Source: Arthrobacter sp. 9AX
GTDB lineage: Bacteria > Actinomycetota > Actinomycetes > Actinomycetales > Micrococcaceae
Length of the DNA stretch: 64,000 nucleotides
Direction of reading: 5' to 3'
Assembly: GCF_902506095.1 (NCBI RefSeq)
Contig: NZ_LR733293.1
Location: forward strand, 62,001 to 126,000
Shown here: positions 16,634 to 25,636 of the stretch, piece by piece
Layout: every line of letters starts with the position of its first letter
Position numbering within the stretch: the stretch's first letter is position 1
Notes under the pieces: generated by a model
Databases searched by the model: none
Seen by the model: the letters and a program-made list of their open reading frames with translations, nothing else
What the model was told of the DNA's origin: nothing
Made by a program: the position numbers and the translations under genes

Positions 16634-17878
16634 ATGAGCCCCTCGAAGACCCCGGCCGAGATCCTCGACATCGCCGGCGCCGAGGTGCGCATTTCCAGCC
16701 CTGACAAGGTGGTGTTCCCCGGCCCCGGGCTGACCAAGCTGGACCTGGTGCGCTATTACCTGTCCGTGGCGGACGGGGCACTGCGCGGCGCCGGCGGCCG
16801 TCCCATGGTGCTCAAGCGTTTTCCCAAAGGCCTCGATGCCGAACCGTTCTTCCAGAAGCGCGTGCCGGAGAACCACCCGGACTTCATCGACACTGCCACG
16901 CTGCACTACGCGTCAGGGACCTCGGCCGAAGAGGCGGTGATCCGTGACGCCGCGGGACTGGCCTGGGTGGTGAACCTTGGCTGCCTGGACCTCAACCCGC
17001 ATCCGGTCCGCGCGGAGGACCTGGACCACCCGGACGAGCTGCGGGTGGACCTGGATCCCATGCCGGGGGTGGACTGGTCGCAAATTGTTGACGTCGCCTA
17101 CGTCGCCCAGGAAGTGCTCGACGACGTCGGGCTGGTGGGGTGGCCGAAGACCAGTGGGTCCCGGGGCCTGCACATACTGGTCCGCATTGCGCCGCAGTGG
17201 TCCTACCGCGATGTGCGGCTCGCCGCCGAAACACTCGCCCGCGAGGTGGAGAACCGCGCTCCCGGCCTGGCCACCGCACGGTGGTGGAAGGAGGAGCGCG
17301 GCGAGAGCGTGTTCGTTGACTTCAACCAGAACGCGAAGGACCGCACGGTGGCCTCCGCCTACTCCGTCAGGCCGTTGCCGGATGCGCGCGTTTCAACGCC
17401 GCTGGCCTGGGACGAGGTGCGCTCGGCCCGGCCTGAACAGTTCACGGTACGCACGGTGCCCGGACGCTTTGCCGACGCAGGCGATCCGCACGCCGGAATC
17501 GACGCGGCGGTTGGCTCGCTGGCGGGCCTCCTTGCGCTGGCGGCCGAACTGGGCCCGGCGGAGAAAGCACCGCGCAGCGGGGACGGCTCCGGACGCAGGC
17601 TGTCGATGATGCCGCTGATCGAGGTTGCGCGAACCAAAACCAAACCCGAGGCGCTTGCCGCGCTGGACGAGTGGAAGTCCCGGCATGCGGGCCTGGTTCC
17701 GGCCCTGCACCCGGCGGACGTGATGGTGGATGGCATGCGCGGATCCAGCTCGCTGTGGTACCGGGTCCGGGTGAACCTGCAGCACATCCCCGAGGGGGAC
17801 CGCCCGGGGCAGGAGGAACTGATCGCCGATTATGATCCCTGGGCCGGCAAGGTCTGGCCGGGCCGCACGAACTCCTGA
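16634..17878 (+). CDS. LigD-type primase-polymerase (PrimPol)
   Basis: A 414-residue archaeo-eukaryotic primase-type polymerase, the free-standing relative of the LigD polymerase domain. Visible motifs: substrate region PMVLKRFPKGLDAEPFFQKR, first metal pair in RVDLDPMPG (Asp139, Asp141), nucleotide-binding KTSGSRGLHI (172-181, His180), and third acidic residue in SVFVDFNQN (Asp229). In mycobacteria such proteins (PrimPolC/PolD1) fill short gaps or add ribonucleotides and work with LigC in excision repair; LigD relatives work in end joining. There is no fused ligase or nuclease domain. A LigC is encoded ~44 kb away at 61954-63030, and no Ku gene is seen. The C-terminal ~110 residues extend beyond the core. 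Confidence 0.92.
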   Translation: MSPSKTPAEILDIAGAEVRISSPDKVVFPGPGLTKLDLVRYYLSVADGALRGAGGRPMVLKRFPKGLDAEPFFQKRVPENHPDFIDTATLHYASGTSAEEAVIRDAAGLAWVVNLGCLDLNPHPVRAEDLDHPDELRVDLDPMPGVDWSQIVDVAYVAQEVLDDVGLVGWPKTSGSRGLHILVRIAPQWSYRDVRLAAETLAREVENRAPGLATARWWKEERGESVFVDFNQNAKDRTVASAYSVRPLPDARVSTPLAWDEVRSARPEQFTVRTVPGRFADAGDPHAGIDAAVGSLAGLLALAAELGPAEKAPRSGDGSGRRLSMMPLIEVARTKTKPEALAALDEWKSRHAGLVPALHPADVMVDGMRGSSSLWYRVRVNLQHIPEGDRPGQEELIADYDPWAGKVWPGRTNS

Positions 17879-18027
17879 CAGCGGCGCCGCCGTGACCAAC
17901 TCTTGTCCCAACCGGTACCTCCCGGACATTCTTTGCCCGATGCCCCAGCCGTAACGTTAATCCACGGAAAGTACCGGGACGGGATTGCGGTGCAGGAATG
18001 GCAGACAGGCGCCAGGATGGGCAGCGG

Positions 18028-18795
18028 ATGAAGGTGGTCCGCGCTGGGATGGCTGCGGCCGCCCTCTCGCTGTGGCTCTCCTCGTGCGTCACCGCGCCGC
18101 CGGTCCCTGCCCCGCCTTCCGCCGCTCCGCTGGTGGACGCCGGCCCGGGCCCCACCGCGACTGCCGCGCCGGCTGATCCGGCCCCGCAGCCGCAGGATCC
18201 GCCGCCGCCCGGGTCTGCGGCCATACCCGGGCCCCTGGAACCGCAGAGCCAGGGGTTGCCCGCAACCTCCGCAGGTGCTTCCCCGGACGGCACACCGGTG
18301 CCGTCCGCGACCGCAGCGGAAGTACCGGCGTCGGAAAGTCCCGCGCCATCCGCCCGTGGCCGCTCCGGCAATGGCGCCGAAGTACAGACCGTAACGGCCT
18401 ACTTCGTGATGCTGGACGACGGCGGCAGCAACGGGGTGCGTTTCGGCTGCAATGACAGCCTGGTGGGGGTCGCCCGCAACAGTTCCGGCGCGGAGGAGCC
18501 GCTCCCTGCCGCAGTGGGGACGCTGCTGGATACATCAGCCGCCTCACTGCCGTCCACGCCAGGAACCGGCCTCTATAACTCCCTGTCCGGATCCGACCTG
18601 AAATTCCTGTCGGGAAGTTTCGACGGCACCACGGTGACCGTTTACCTGGCGGGCACGCTCAGCCTGGGCGGAGTGTGCGACATCCCCCGGGTGGAGGCGC
18701 AGCTGACCCAGACGGCGGTGGCAGCCGTGGGCGCGATCCGGGCCGAGATCTATGTCAACGGCCGAGGCCTCACCGAAGCGCTGCGCCTGAACTGA
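18028..18795 (+). CDS. GerMN-domain lipoprotein
   Basis: A probable lipoprotein with a C-terminal GerMN domain. Start 18028 (255 aa) is preferred over ATG 17998 because AGGATGG lies 8 bases upstream and the protein then begins with a clean signal: MKVVRAGMAAAALSLWLSSC, lipobox LSSC. A ~90-residue Pro/Ala-rich linker follows. The last ~130 residues fit GerMN: TAYFVMLDD, FGCNDSLVGV, a central VTVYLAG strand, GGVCDIPRVEAQL and EIYVNGRG near the end. In actinobacteria GerMN is best known from LpqB of the MtrAB system; here it stands alone with no histidine kinase nearby. Its role is unknown, presumably at the cell surface. Confidence 0.8.
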   Translation: MKVVRAGMAAAALSLWLSSCVTAPPVPAPPSAAPLVDAGPGPTATAAPADPAPQPQDPPPPGSAAIPGPLEPQSQGLPATSAGASPDGTPVPSATAAEVPASESPAPSARGRSGNGAEVQTVTAYFVMLDDGGSNGVRFGCNDSLVGVARNSSGAEEPLPAAVGTLLDTSAASLPSTPGTGLYNSLSGSDLKFLSGSFDGTTVTVYLAGTLSLGGVCDIPRVEAQLTQTAVAAVGAIRAEIYVNGRGLTEALRLN

Positions 18796-18845
18796 CCGGC
18801 CGGCCGGCTGGCCAGCTTTCAGCCGTGATCGAGTCCTGCTAAACA

Positions 18846-18880
18846 GATGTTGCCCTATTAGCAACATCCGGTTGTATCCT
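18846..18880 (+). promoter_or_regulatory. Operator and leaderless promoter of aminotransferase
   Basis: GATGTTGC (18846-18853) and GCAACATC (18861-18868) form a perfect 8-bp inverted repeat with a 7-base spacer. TATCCT (18875-18880) follows and ends 7 bases before GTG 18888; there is no SD. The palindrome covers the -35 zone, as expected for a repressor site on a leaderless transcript. Confidence 0.65.
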
Positions 18881-18887
18881 GTAGCTT

Positions 18888-20180
18888 GTGAGCCACGAGA
18901 CACTCGACGCCGCAGCACGGACGCTGCCTGCCGAAGCCATTGATGCCATCGAGCGGGCGGCAACCTCCGCCCACCGCCATGAGGAACTGTTCTCAGAGCG
19001 CGCAGCCAACATCCGCCAATCCGCAGTCCGGGACGTTTTCGATATCTCCCTGCGCCCCGGACTCGTTTCCCTTGCCGGCGGCAGCCCCTATCTTCAGTCC
19101 CTCCCCTTGGACCGACTCGCCGCCACTGCCGCCGCGATCATCGCCGAGGAAGGCCTGACTGCGCTGCAGTATGGCGGCGGCCAGGGGACCCAGGAACTCC
19201 GCGCCCAGATCTGCGAGGTGATGGCCGCCGAAGGCATCCTCGACGCCCGGCCGGAGAACGTGGTGATCACCGCCGGGTCCCAGTCCGCGCAGGACGTGGC
19301 CACCAAGGTCTTCTGCAACCCCGGCGATGTGGTACTTGTGGAGGACCCTACCTATGTGGGCGCGCTGAACACCTTCGAGGCGTACCAGGTGCAGGTGGAA
19401 ACGGTGGAGATGGACCAGGACGGGCTGGTGCCGGATCTGCTCGAGGCCAAGATCGCAGCCCTGCAGCTGGCCGGCAAGAACATCAAGTTCCTGTACACCA
19501 TCCCCAGCTTCAACAATCCCTCAGGCATCACACTTGACGAAGGCCGGCGGCAACGGATCGTGGATATATGCCGCAACGCGAATATACTAGTTCTGGAGGA
19601 TAACCCGTACGGGCTCCTGCGCTTTGAGGGCGAGCTGCTCGCGCCGCTCCGCGCGGACAACCCGGCCGACGTCATCTACCTGGGGTCCTTCTCGAAGATT
19701 TTTGCGCCGGGGCTGCGCATCGGGTGGGCCCTGGTTCCGGAGCATCTCCAGCGCCGCTACTACCTGGCCGCGGAAGCGGTGACCCTGTGCCCGCCCGCCC
19801 TTAACCAGATGCTGGTCTCCGCCTACCTGCGGGACTACGACTGGAAGGGCCAGATCGAAACCTACCGCGGGCTGTATGCGGAGCGGTGCCGCGCCATGCT
19901 CACTGCCCTGGAGGAGCACATGCCTGCCGGGACCAGCTGGACTACTCCCGAGGGCGGCTTTTTCGTCTGGGTGACGCTGCCGGACGGGGTGGACACCTAC
20001 CCGCTGCTGCACAAGGCGATCGACGCCGGAGTGGTGTTTATCCCCGGCGCAGCCTTCACGCCGTCGGACGAGCCGTCCAACAAGCTGCGCCTCGCCTACA
20101 GTGCCGTGCCCCCGGAGGCGATCACCGAGGGTGTCCGGAGGCTGGCGCCGGTACTGCGCGAAGCCATCGCCGCGCTGTAG
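18888..20180 (+). CDS. PLP-dependent aminotransferase (fold type I, LysN/MocR-like)
   Basis: A 430-residue class I/II aminotransferase related to 2-aminoadipate/multisubstrate aminotransferases. Motifs: SLAGGSPYLQSLPL near residue 62, LQYGGGQGTQELR, PEDPT-like VEDPTYVGALNTF, the substrate segment YTIPSFNNPSGITL, EDNPYGLLRFEG, and PLP lysine Lys270 in YLGSFSKIFAPGLRIGW. There is no N-terminal GntR domain, so it is an enzyme rather than a MocR regulator. The GTG start lacks an SD but has a -10 box 7 bases upstream, and a palindrome overlaps the -35 region. The amino donor and acceptor are unknown. Confidence 0.9.
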   Translation: MSHETLDAAARTLPAEAIDAIERAATSAHRHEELFSERAANIRQSAVRDVFDISLRPGLVSLAGGSPYLQSLPLDRLAATAAAIIAEEGLTALQYGGGQGTQELRAQICEVMAAEGILDARPENVVITAGSQSAQDVATKVFCNPGDVVLVEDPTYVGALNTFEAYQVQVETVEMDQDGLVPDLLEAKIAALQLAGKNIKFLYTIPSFNNPSGITLDEGRRQRIVDICRNANILVLEDNPYGLLRFEGELLAPLRADNPADVIYLGSFSKIFAPGLRIGWALVPEHLQRRYYLAAEAVTLCPPALNQMLVSAYLRDYDWKGQIETYRGLYAERCRAMLTALEEHMPAGTSWTTPEGGFFVWVTLPDGVDTYPLLHKAIDAGVVFIPGAAFTPSDEPSNKLRLAYSAVPPEAITEGVRRLAPVLREAIAAL

Positions 20181-20227
20181 CGTAGGGCTCACTGACTTAA
20201 GCCGCGTACCAAGCAAAGGAGCAATAC

Positions 20228-20656
20228 ATGAGCGGAATCATTCTTGTAGGCGTTGACGGCAGCGGCACGGCAAAGAAGGCGGCGGAATCGGCACGGGACC
20301 TGGCTGCGGCGCTGGGCGCATCGCTTCACGTGGTTTCGGCCTTCGACAGCGACCGCACTGAGGTCTTCGGCAGCGGCAGCGACCAATGGATCGTCTCCGA
20401 CGCCGATGCCGCCGAGCATGTTGCCCGTACCGTGGCCGAGTCCCTGGGCCGCGACATCAAGGTCACCTATTCTGCAGCCCGCGGGCGCCCGGCGGACGCC
20501 CTCATCAAGGAGGCCATCAGGACCGAGGCCCGGATCATCGTAGTGGGAAACCGGCGTATGCAGGGCATCGGCCGCGTGCTGGGCAGCGTGGCCAACAGCG
20601 TGGCGCACAACGCCCCCTGCGACGTGTACATCGCCAATACGTACGACGCCGACTAA
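20228..20656 (+). CDS. Universal stress protein (UspA family)
   Basis: A 142-residue single-domain universal stress protein, cytoplasmic. It begins GIILVGVDGSGTAKKAAESA (Asp of VGVDGS contacts adenine in ATP-binding members) and ends with the phosphate motif VGNRRMQGIGRVLGSVANSV, the G-X2-G-X9-G-S/T type, so it should bind ATP. A strong SD (AAAGGAG) precedes the ATG. It lies 47 bases after the aminotransferase gene and may be cotranscribed. A hairpin follows the stop. Confidence 0.93.
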   Translation: MSGIILVGVDGSGTAKKAAESARDLAAALGASLHVVSAFDSDRTEVFGSGSDQWIVSDADAAEHVARTVAESLGRDIKVTYSAARGRPADALIKEAIRTEARIIVVGNRRMQGIGRVLGSVANSVAHNAPCDVYIANTYDAD

Positions 20657-20669
20657 CAGTTACGGCAGG

Positions 20670-20705
20670 CACTCCCCGCAGTGGCGAAGGTCGCGACGGG
20701 GAGTG
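20670..20705 (+). terminator. Hairpin after universal stress gene
   Basis: CACTCCCCG (20670-20678) pairs with CGGGGAGTG (20697-20705) over an 18-base loop, followed by GCTGTTCTC rather than a clean T-run. A weak terminator candidate. Confidence 0.4.
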
Positions 20706-20750
20706 GCTGTTCTCACGCCCTGTGAGCCGGTTCCGCTCTGGGCGCAACGA

Positions 20751-20756
20751 TAAAAT
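20751..20756 (+). promoter_or_regulatory. -10 box of small membrane protein gene
   Basis: TAAAAT at 20751-20756 predicts transcription from about 20763. This gives a ~50-base leader that includes AAGGGG just before TTG 20813. Confidence 0.45.
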
Positions 20757-20812
20757 TGGATAAGCCCCCAATGGTGCGGACACCCACCTTCCACCGTTAT
20801 CAAGGGGCTCCA

Positions 20813-21145
20813 TTGCTTACTCTCCAGCGCCGCCAACTCGTCGGCCACGACATCCTGCTGGCCCGCCACGGAAACCACATCTGCTCCATGCGCGTCGACC
20901 GCGGCAACGATACCGTGGTGGCACTGCTGGACGACGGATCCGTTGACAGCGCGCCGAACCTCATCTCCCCGAACCTCCAGCTTCCGGAGACGGTGGCCAG
21001 CGTGATGCGCCGCGACTGGAAGATCCTGACGGTCTGCGGAGCTGCGGCCGCCGGAATGGGTGCGCTGATGGTGGCGGCAGCTTTCGCCCTCGGCACAACG
21101 GCCGACCCGGCCATGCTGGAAATGATGTCGTACTCGTCCTACTAA
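20813..21145 (+). CDS. Small single-span membrane protein, unknown
   Basis: A protein of about 110 residues, function unrecognised. Start TTG 20813 is chosen because AAGGGG lies 7-12 bases before it and a TAAAAT box upstream gives a fitting leader; ATG 20771 or TTG 20756 would add 14-19 residues. The N-terminal ~60 residues are soluble (RRQLVGHDILLARHGNHICS, then DDGSVDSAPNLISP). A single hydrophobic helix follows (residues ~72-93, CGAAAAGMGALMVAAAFALG), with a short tail ending SYSSY. Likely anchored with its N-terminal domain in the cytoplasm. No partner gene is evident; it converges on the PAP2 gene with a 12-base gap. Confidence 0.6.
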   Translation: MLTLQRRQLVGHDILLARHGNHICSMRVDRGNDTVVALLDDGSVDSAPNLISPNLQLPETVASVMRRDWKILTVCGAAAAGMGALMVAAAFALGTTADPAMLEMMSYSSY

Positions 21146-21157
21146 GGGGCCGTCCAG

Positions 21158-21775
21158 CTAAGGGACCATCCAGCCCTGCAGGAGCCACCAGATACCGGCC
21201 ATCACCGTGCCCCCGAACAGGGCTCCGGCAACCACCTGGGCCAGAGTGTGGGCGCGCAGCACCACCCGGGACCAGCCCACGGCGGGGATGAGCAGCAGCA
21301 GCGGCAGCCAGGCCGGGCCGAGCATCAGGACGGCAATCACGGCGGAGGAGGAAATCGCGGCGGCATGGCCGCTGATCTTCCAGAACGGGCTGACGCCGGC
21401 CAGCACCACCACACCGCCCACCAGGGACAGAACCATAGCCACGACGCTCTCCGGAGCCCCTGCCGCTTCCAGCACCAGCAGCCCAACCACAATCGATCCC
21501 AACGCCATCAGCAGCACAGGAGCCCGCTGCTTCCGGTCACTGACGTGGTGGTCCGTGACTTTGCCCAGCCGCACGAGGACCAGCAGCAGGAGGAGCGGGA
21601 TCACGCAGACAAACAGGGCCGCCAGCGCCCCGTACACCATGGTGCCGGGAAACCCCGGCTGCGTGATTGGGCTGACCAGCAGTTGCAGGCTCACCACCAC
21701 GGGCGGCTGGAAGGCTTCGGTAATCCACCGGGCGGTCCTGTTTTTGGCACGGATGGCGCCGGCGTTGGAGACCAT
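21158..21775 (-). CDS. PAP2-family membrane protein
   Basis: A 205-residue polytopic protein of the PAP2 lipid-phosphatase superfamily. Motif 2 is seen as SGHAAAISSSAVI and motif 3 as SRVVLRAHTLAQVVAGALFG, with the catalytic His in RAHT. Motif 1 (K-x6-R-P) is reduced to DRKQRAPVLL, with Pro one residue late. About five membrane segments are visible. It begins 5 bases after the E2 gene ends on the same strand, so it probably shares the oxoacid dehydrogenase transcript, though no metabolic link is obvious. Undecaprenyl- or phosphatidyl-phosphate phosphatase activity is possible. Confidence 0.8.
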   Translation of the reverse strand: MVSNAGAIRAKNRTARWITEAFQPPVVVSLQLLVSPITQPGFPGTMVYGALAALFVCVIPLLLLLVLVRLGKVTDHHVSDRKQRAPVLLMALGSIVVGLLVLEAAGAPESVVAMVLSLVGGVVVLAGVSPFWKISGHAAAISSSAVIAVLMLGPAWLPLLLLIPAVGWSRVVLRAHTLAQVVAGALFGGTVMAGIWWLLQGWMVP

Positions 21776-21780
21776 GTCTT

Positions 21781-23283
21781 CTAATCCAGCAGCAGCGCCG
21801 GTTCCTCCAGGATGGCGGCCACGTCGGCCATAAAGCGTGCGGACAGGTCGCCGTCCACCACACGGTGGTCGAACGAGCCGCCGAGGGTGGTGATCCAGCG
21901 CGGGATCACCTCACCGTCCAGCACCCAGGGCTTCTGCTTGATGGTTCCGAACGCCACGATGGCCACTTCGCCCGGGTTGATAATGGGCGTGCCTGTGTCG
22001 ATGCCGAGCGCTCCGATGTTGGTGATGGTCAGCGTTCCGTCCTGCATTTCGGCCGGCTGGGTCTTTCCGGCCCTGGCGGTGGTGGCGAGGTTGTTCAGGG
22101 CCTGCGCCAGCTCCTTCAGCGACAGGTCCTGGGCGTTCTTGATGTTGGGCACCATCAGCCCGCGGGGTGTTGCCGCGGCGATGCCCAGGTTCATGTAGTG
22201 CTTGACGTGGATTTCGGCGGCACCGTCAGCGGTGTCCACCCAGGTGGCATTGACGCTGGGGTTCCGGGCGGCCGCCCAGATCACTGCCTTCGCGAGGATG
22301 AGCAGGGGCGAAACACGGATTCCTTCGAAGTCGCGGGAGGCCTTGAGCCGCTTGACGAACTCCATGGTGCGGCTGGCGTCCACGTCCACAAAAATACTGA
22401 CGTGCGGTGCGGAGAACGCCGAATCCACCATCGCCTTGGCCGTGGCCTTGCGGACGCCCTTGACCGGGATCTGCTCGATGCGCTGGTCCTGCGGCTTTCC
22501 TGCCTTGCCCCAGAATCCGTCCGCCTTGTCCACCTCCGCGTCCCGCTGCGCCTGGTAGCTGACCAGGTCTTCGCGCGTTACCTCGCCGCGCAGGCCTGTA
22601 GCCACCACGTCCGCCAGGTCGATGCCCAGGTCGCGGGCGATCTTGCGGACCGGGGGCTTGGCCAGGACCTTGTTCACCAGCCCGGTGATGGCTCCACCCA
22701 GCGTGGGACGGTTGTCCACCGGTTCGGAGCCCGCCGGCGCGGTTGCCGCCGAGGAGACTTCGGCAGGTGTACGGGGCTGGACCGGCTCCACCTCGGGGGC
22801 GTTGACCGTGAGCGCGGCGGCGGCTGCGCCGCCGCCGCTGGTTGAGCCTCTCGCGATCCGCGGGCGGCGCTTGACGGCGTCCGCTTTGGGGCCGGAGCCC
22901 ACCAGCGGGCCGCCAGCCAGCGGACTGCCTGTTGCTGACGCACTGTCCTGTGTATCGTCGTCGGCCGCTGAAAGCTTGCCGTACAACGGCTGCACGGGAG
23001 TCGCGGGGGCGCGGACGTCAGCCGGCGTGGGATCGCCGGCCACTCCACTGGTGACGCTGATGATGGCGGTGCCGACGTCGATGGTGACGCCTTCGGGGAC
23101 CAGCAGTTCAGTGACCGTGCCGGCGAACGGGGAGGGCAGTTCCACGATCGATTTGGCCGTCTCGATCTCGCAGAGGACGTCGTTGATGGCGACGGCGTCG
23201 CCCGGCTTGACCTTCCAGGAGACGATTTCCGCCTCGGTCAGGCCCTCGCCGACGTCAGGAAGGTTGAACTTGTTCAGGGTCAT
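21781..23283 (-). CDS. Branched-chain 2-oxoacid dehydrogenase E2
   Basis: The dihydrolipoyl acyltransferase core, 500 residues. An N-terminal lipoyl domain (1-77) has the lipoylated Lys44 in [13 protein letters not shown] long Ala/Pro-rich linker leads to the subunit-binding domain ([15 protein letters not shown] ... [11 protein letters not shown], ~205-245), then the acyltransferase domain with the catalytic [11 protein letters not shown] near the C-terminus. The E1a-E1b-E2 order with a heteromeric E1 fits a branched-chain rather than an AceE-type pyruvate complex. ATG 23283 lies 7 bases after the E1b stop. E3 is not in the window. Confidence 0.93.
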   Translation of the reverse strand: MTLNKFNLPDVGEGLTEAEIVSWKVKPGDAVAINDVLCEIETAKSIVELPSPFAGTVTELLVPEGVTIDVGTAIISVTSGVAGDPTPADVRAPATPVQPLYGKLSAADDDTQDSASATGSPLAGGPLVGSGPKADAVKRRPRIARGSTSGGGAAAAALTVNAPEVEPVQPRTPAEVSSAATAPAGSEPVDNRPTLGGAITGLVNKVLAKPPVRKIARDLGIDLADVVATGLRGEVTREDLVSYQAQRDAEVDKADGFWGKAGKPQDQRIEQIPVKGVRKATAKAMVDSAFSAPHVSIFVDVDASRTMEFVKRLKASRDFEGIRVSPLLILAKAVIWAAARNPSVNATWVDTADGAAEIHVKHYMNLGIAAATPRGLMVPNIKNAQDLSLKELAQALNNLATTARAGKTQPAEMQDGTLTITNIGALGIDTGTPIINPGEVAIVAFGTIKQKPWVLDGEVIPRWITTLGGSFDHRVVDGDLSARFMADVAAILEEPALLLD

Positions 23284-23290
23284 GGTGTCC

Positions 23291-24271
23291 TCAGTAGGAG
23301 AGGGCGCGGTCCAGCGCCTCGAGGATGCGGTCGATGTCCGGAAGGTAGTCTTCCTCCACCTTGGCAACGGGATAGGGCATGTGGAAGCCGCCCACGCGGA
23401 TTACCGGCGCCTCCAATGAATGGAACGCCCGCTCACTGATCCGGGCAGCTATTTCGCCGCCGATCCCGCCGAAGGTGGGCGCCTCGTGGGCCACGATCAG
23501 CCTGCCGGTCTTCTGGACGGAGGCGGTGACGGTGTCGAAGTCGATGGGTGAAATGGAGCGAAGGTCGATCACTTCCAGGCTGTGCCCGTCCTCGGCGGCG
23601 GCGTTGGCCGCTGCGAGGGCCACCGGCACCAGCGGGCCGTAGGCCACGATGGTGGCGTCAGCCCCTTCACGGAGGACATGGGCTTTGAAGGGGTCTTCGG
23701 ACGGTCCCGGCGCCTGGACGTCGACGTCGCCCTTGAGCCAGTAGCGCCGCTTGGGTTCGAAGATGATCACCGGATCCTGGCACTCCACCGCCTGCTGGAC
23801 CATCCAGTAGGCGTCATGCGGGTTGGAGGGGGTGATGATCCGCAGGCCCGCCGTGTGGGCGAAGAGTGCCTCGGGTGATTCGGAGTGGTGCTCGATGGAG
23901 CCGATGCCGCCGCCATAGGGGATGCGGATGACCACGGGGACGCTGAGGTTGCCGTTGCTGCGGGAGTGGATTTTGGCCAACTGCGTGGTGATCTGGTTGA
24001 AGCCGGGGAAAACGAAGCCGTCGAACTGGATCTCGCACACCGGGGTGTACCCGCGCAGCGCCAGCCCGATGGCGGTGCCGATGATGCCGGATTCGGCCAG
24101 CGGGGTGTCCACCACGCGGTCCGGGCCAAACTCCCCGATCAGGCCGTCCGTCACGCGGTAGACGCCGCCCAGCGCGCCGATGTCTTCACCCATCAGCAGG
24201 GACTTGGGGTGGTCCGTCAGTGCTGCGCGCAGACCCTCGTTAATGGCCTTGGCAATGGTCATGGTGGTCAT
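23291..24271 (-). CDS. 2-oxoacid dehydrogenase E1 beta
   Basis: E1 beta subunit, 326 residues, the normal size. Conserved stretches: [40 protein letters not shown], the [20 protein letters not shown] region, [13 protein letters not shown] [12 protein letters not shown] and VEDLRSI-like [15 protein letters not shown]. With E1 alpha it binds thiamine diphosphate and decarboxylates branched-chain 2-oxoacids, passing the acyl group to E2. The ATG shares one base with the E1 alpha stop (TGATG), so the subunits are translationally coupled and made in equal amounts. Phe/acetoin-type substrates cannot be excluded. Confidence 0.94.
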   Translation of the reverse strand: MTTMTIAKAINEGLRAALTDHPKSLLMGEDIGALGGVYRVTDGLIGEFGPDRVVDTPLAESGIIGTAIGLALRGYTPVCEIQFDGFVFPGFNQITTQLAKIHSRSNGNLSVPVVIRIPYGGGIGSIEHHSESPEALFAHTAGLRIITPSNPHDAYWMVQQAVECQDPVIIFEPKRRYWLKGDVDVQAPGPSEDPFKAHVLREGADATIVAYGPLVPVALAAANAAAEDGHSLEVIDLRSISPIDFDTVTASVQKTGRLIVAHEAPTFGGIGGEIAARISERAFHSLEAPVIRVGGFHMPYPVAKVEEDYLPDIDRILEALDRALSY

Positions 24272-25542
24272 CAGTGGCCTGCCTTCGGTGATACCTGGGC
24301 AGTTGCTGCCTGCCTGTCCTGCTCTTCCGCCGGTTCTTCACCAGCGAAGCCCGCCGAGTACTCCTCGAACCAGGCGAGTTCCTCAGCCACCAGGGGGTGG
24401 GCTTCGGCGTAGGTGTTGGCGAAAGCGGTGCGTATGTCCGGGGTTTCGAGGTCGTGCGTGGTGCGGCGGACGTAAGCGGCGAGGTGGTCCCCGTCGTCTT
24501 TGACCTTCGCAAAAAACGCCTCATCAGCCAGGCCTTCAGCGCGGAGGTACTTCTCCAGCCGTGCCAGCGGGTCCTTGGCCCGCCAGGCGTCCTCTTCGGC
24601 AGCCTCCCGGTATTTTGTGGGGTCGTCGGCGGTGGTGTGGGCGCCCACGCGGTACGTGAAAGCCTCGATCAGGACCGGGCCCTTGCCCTGGCGTGCGTGT
24701 TCCAGTGCCCACTCCGTGACGGCGTGGACGGCGATGACGTCATTGCCGTCCACGCGGATGCCGGGGAAGCCGTAGCCCTTGGCCCTGTTGGACAGCGGTA
24801 CCCGGGTCTGCACGGCAGTAGGGACGGAAATGGCCCAGTGGTTGTTCTGGCAGAAGAAGACCACCGGGGCGTTATAGGAGGAGGCAAACACCATGGATTC
24901 GTGGACGTCGCCCTCAGAGCTGGCGCCGTCGCCGAAGTAGGCGATCACTGCCGCGTCCGGTTCAGTAACCGGAGTTCCGGAGGCTGCGGCGTTGGCGGCG
25001 GCCAGCTTCTGGTCCCGCTGGATTCCCATGGCATAGCCCACGGCGTGAAGTGTCTGCGCCGCCAGGACCAGCGTGTACAGGTGGAAGTTGGTGTCCTTGG
25101 GGTTCCAGCCGCCGTTGGAAACTCCGCGGAACTGGCGCAGGAGCTCGGCCAGGTCTACGTTGCGGGTGAGCGCAACGCCGTGTTCCCGGTAGGTGGGGAA
25201 AATGTAGTCCTGCGGCTGGCTGGCCCGCCCCGAGCCAATCTGCGCGGCTTCCTGGCCCGTCAGCGGCACCCAGAGGGCCAGCTGGCCCTGGCGCTGCAGG
25301 GCGGTCGCTTCGACGTCGAACCTGCGGATGGCTGCCATGTCCGCGTAGAGTCCCCGGAGCACCTGGGGGGTGAGCTTGGCGGCATAGCCGGTGAAGACAG
25401 GATCGAAGCCCAGCTTCCCGTCCGGGCCGAGGAGCTGGACCATCTGCGCCGGGGGCTCGCCCATTACTGCTTCGGCATCAGCCTCGCGCTGGTCGTCTAC
25501 AGCTGTTCCGTCGAACTCGGTGGAAGGCAGATGTGTGCCCAT
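24271..25542 (-). CDS. 2-oxoacid dehydrogenase E1 alpha
   Basis: E1 alpha subunit, 423 residues, first gene of the operon. The thiamine-diphosphate motif is AYFGDGASSEGDVHESMVFA followed ~10 residues later by QNNHWAIS (GDG...NN). RVGAHTTADDPTKYR is the conserved phosphorylation-loop region of branched-chain E1 alpha. The N-terminal ~45 residues and the acidic C-terminal tail are extensions. AAGGAG precedes the ATG. An 8-bp inverted repeat containing a TAGGAT -10 lies about 100 bases upstream. Confidence 0.94.
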   Translation of the reverse strand: MGTHLPSTEFDGTAVDDQREADAEAVMGEPPAQMVQLLGPDGKLGFDPVFTGYAAKLTPQVLRGLYADMAAIRRFDVEATALQRQGQLALWVPLTGQEAAQIGSGRASQPQDYIFPTYREHGVALTRNVDLAELLRQFRGVSNGGWNPKDTNFHLYTLVLAAQTLHAVGYAMGIQRDQKLAAANAAASGTPVTEPDAAVIAYFGDGASSEGDVHESMVFASSYNAPVVFFCQNNHWAISVPTAVQTRVPLSNRAKGYGFPGIRVDGNDVIAVHAVTEWALEHARQGKGPVLIEAFTYRVGAHTTADDPTKYREAAEEDAWRAKDPLARLEKYLRAEGLADEAFFAKVKDDGDHLAAYVRRTTHDLETPDIRTAFANTYAEAHPLVAEELAWFEEYSAGFAGEEPAEEQDRQAATAQVSPKAGH

Positions 25543-25636
25543 ACCGTCTCCTTGCTTGCCGCATCCGGATGCAATGCAATGTCGCTGGGATATATGCCCT
25601 GAGGGGAATAGATTACCGCCGTGGCATATATGGTGG

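Noticed and set aside
18888..20180. MocR-type regulator
   Set aside because: The aminotransferase fold is complete, but there is no N-terminal GntR HTH, so it is called an enzyme.
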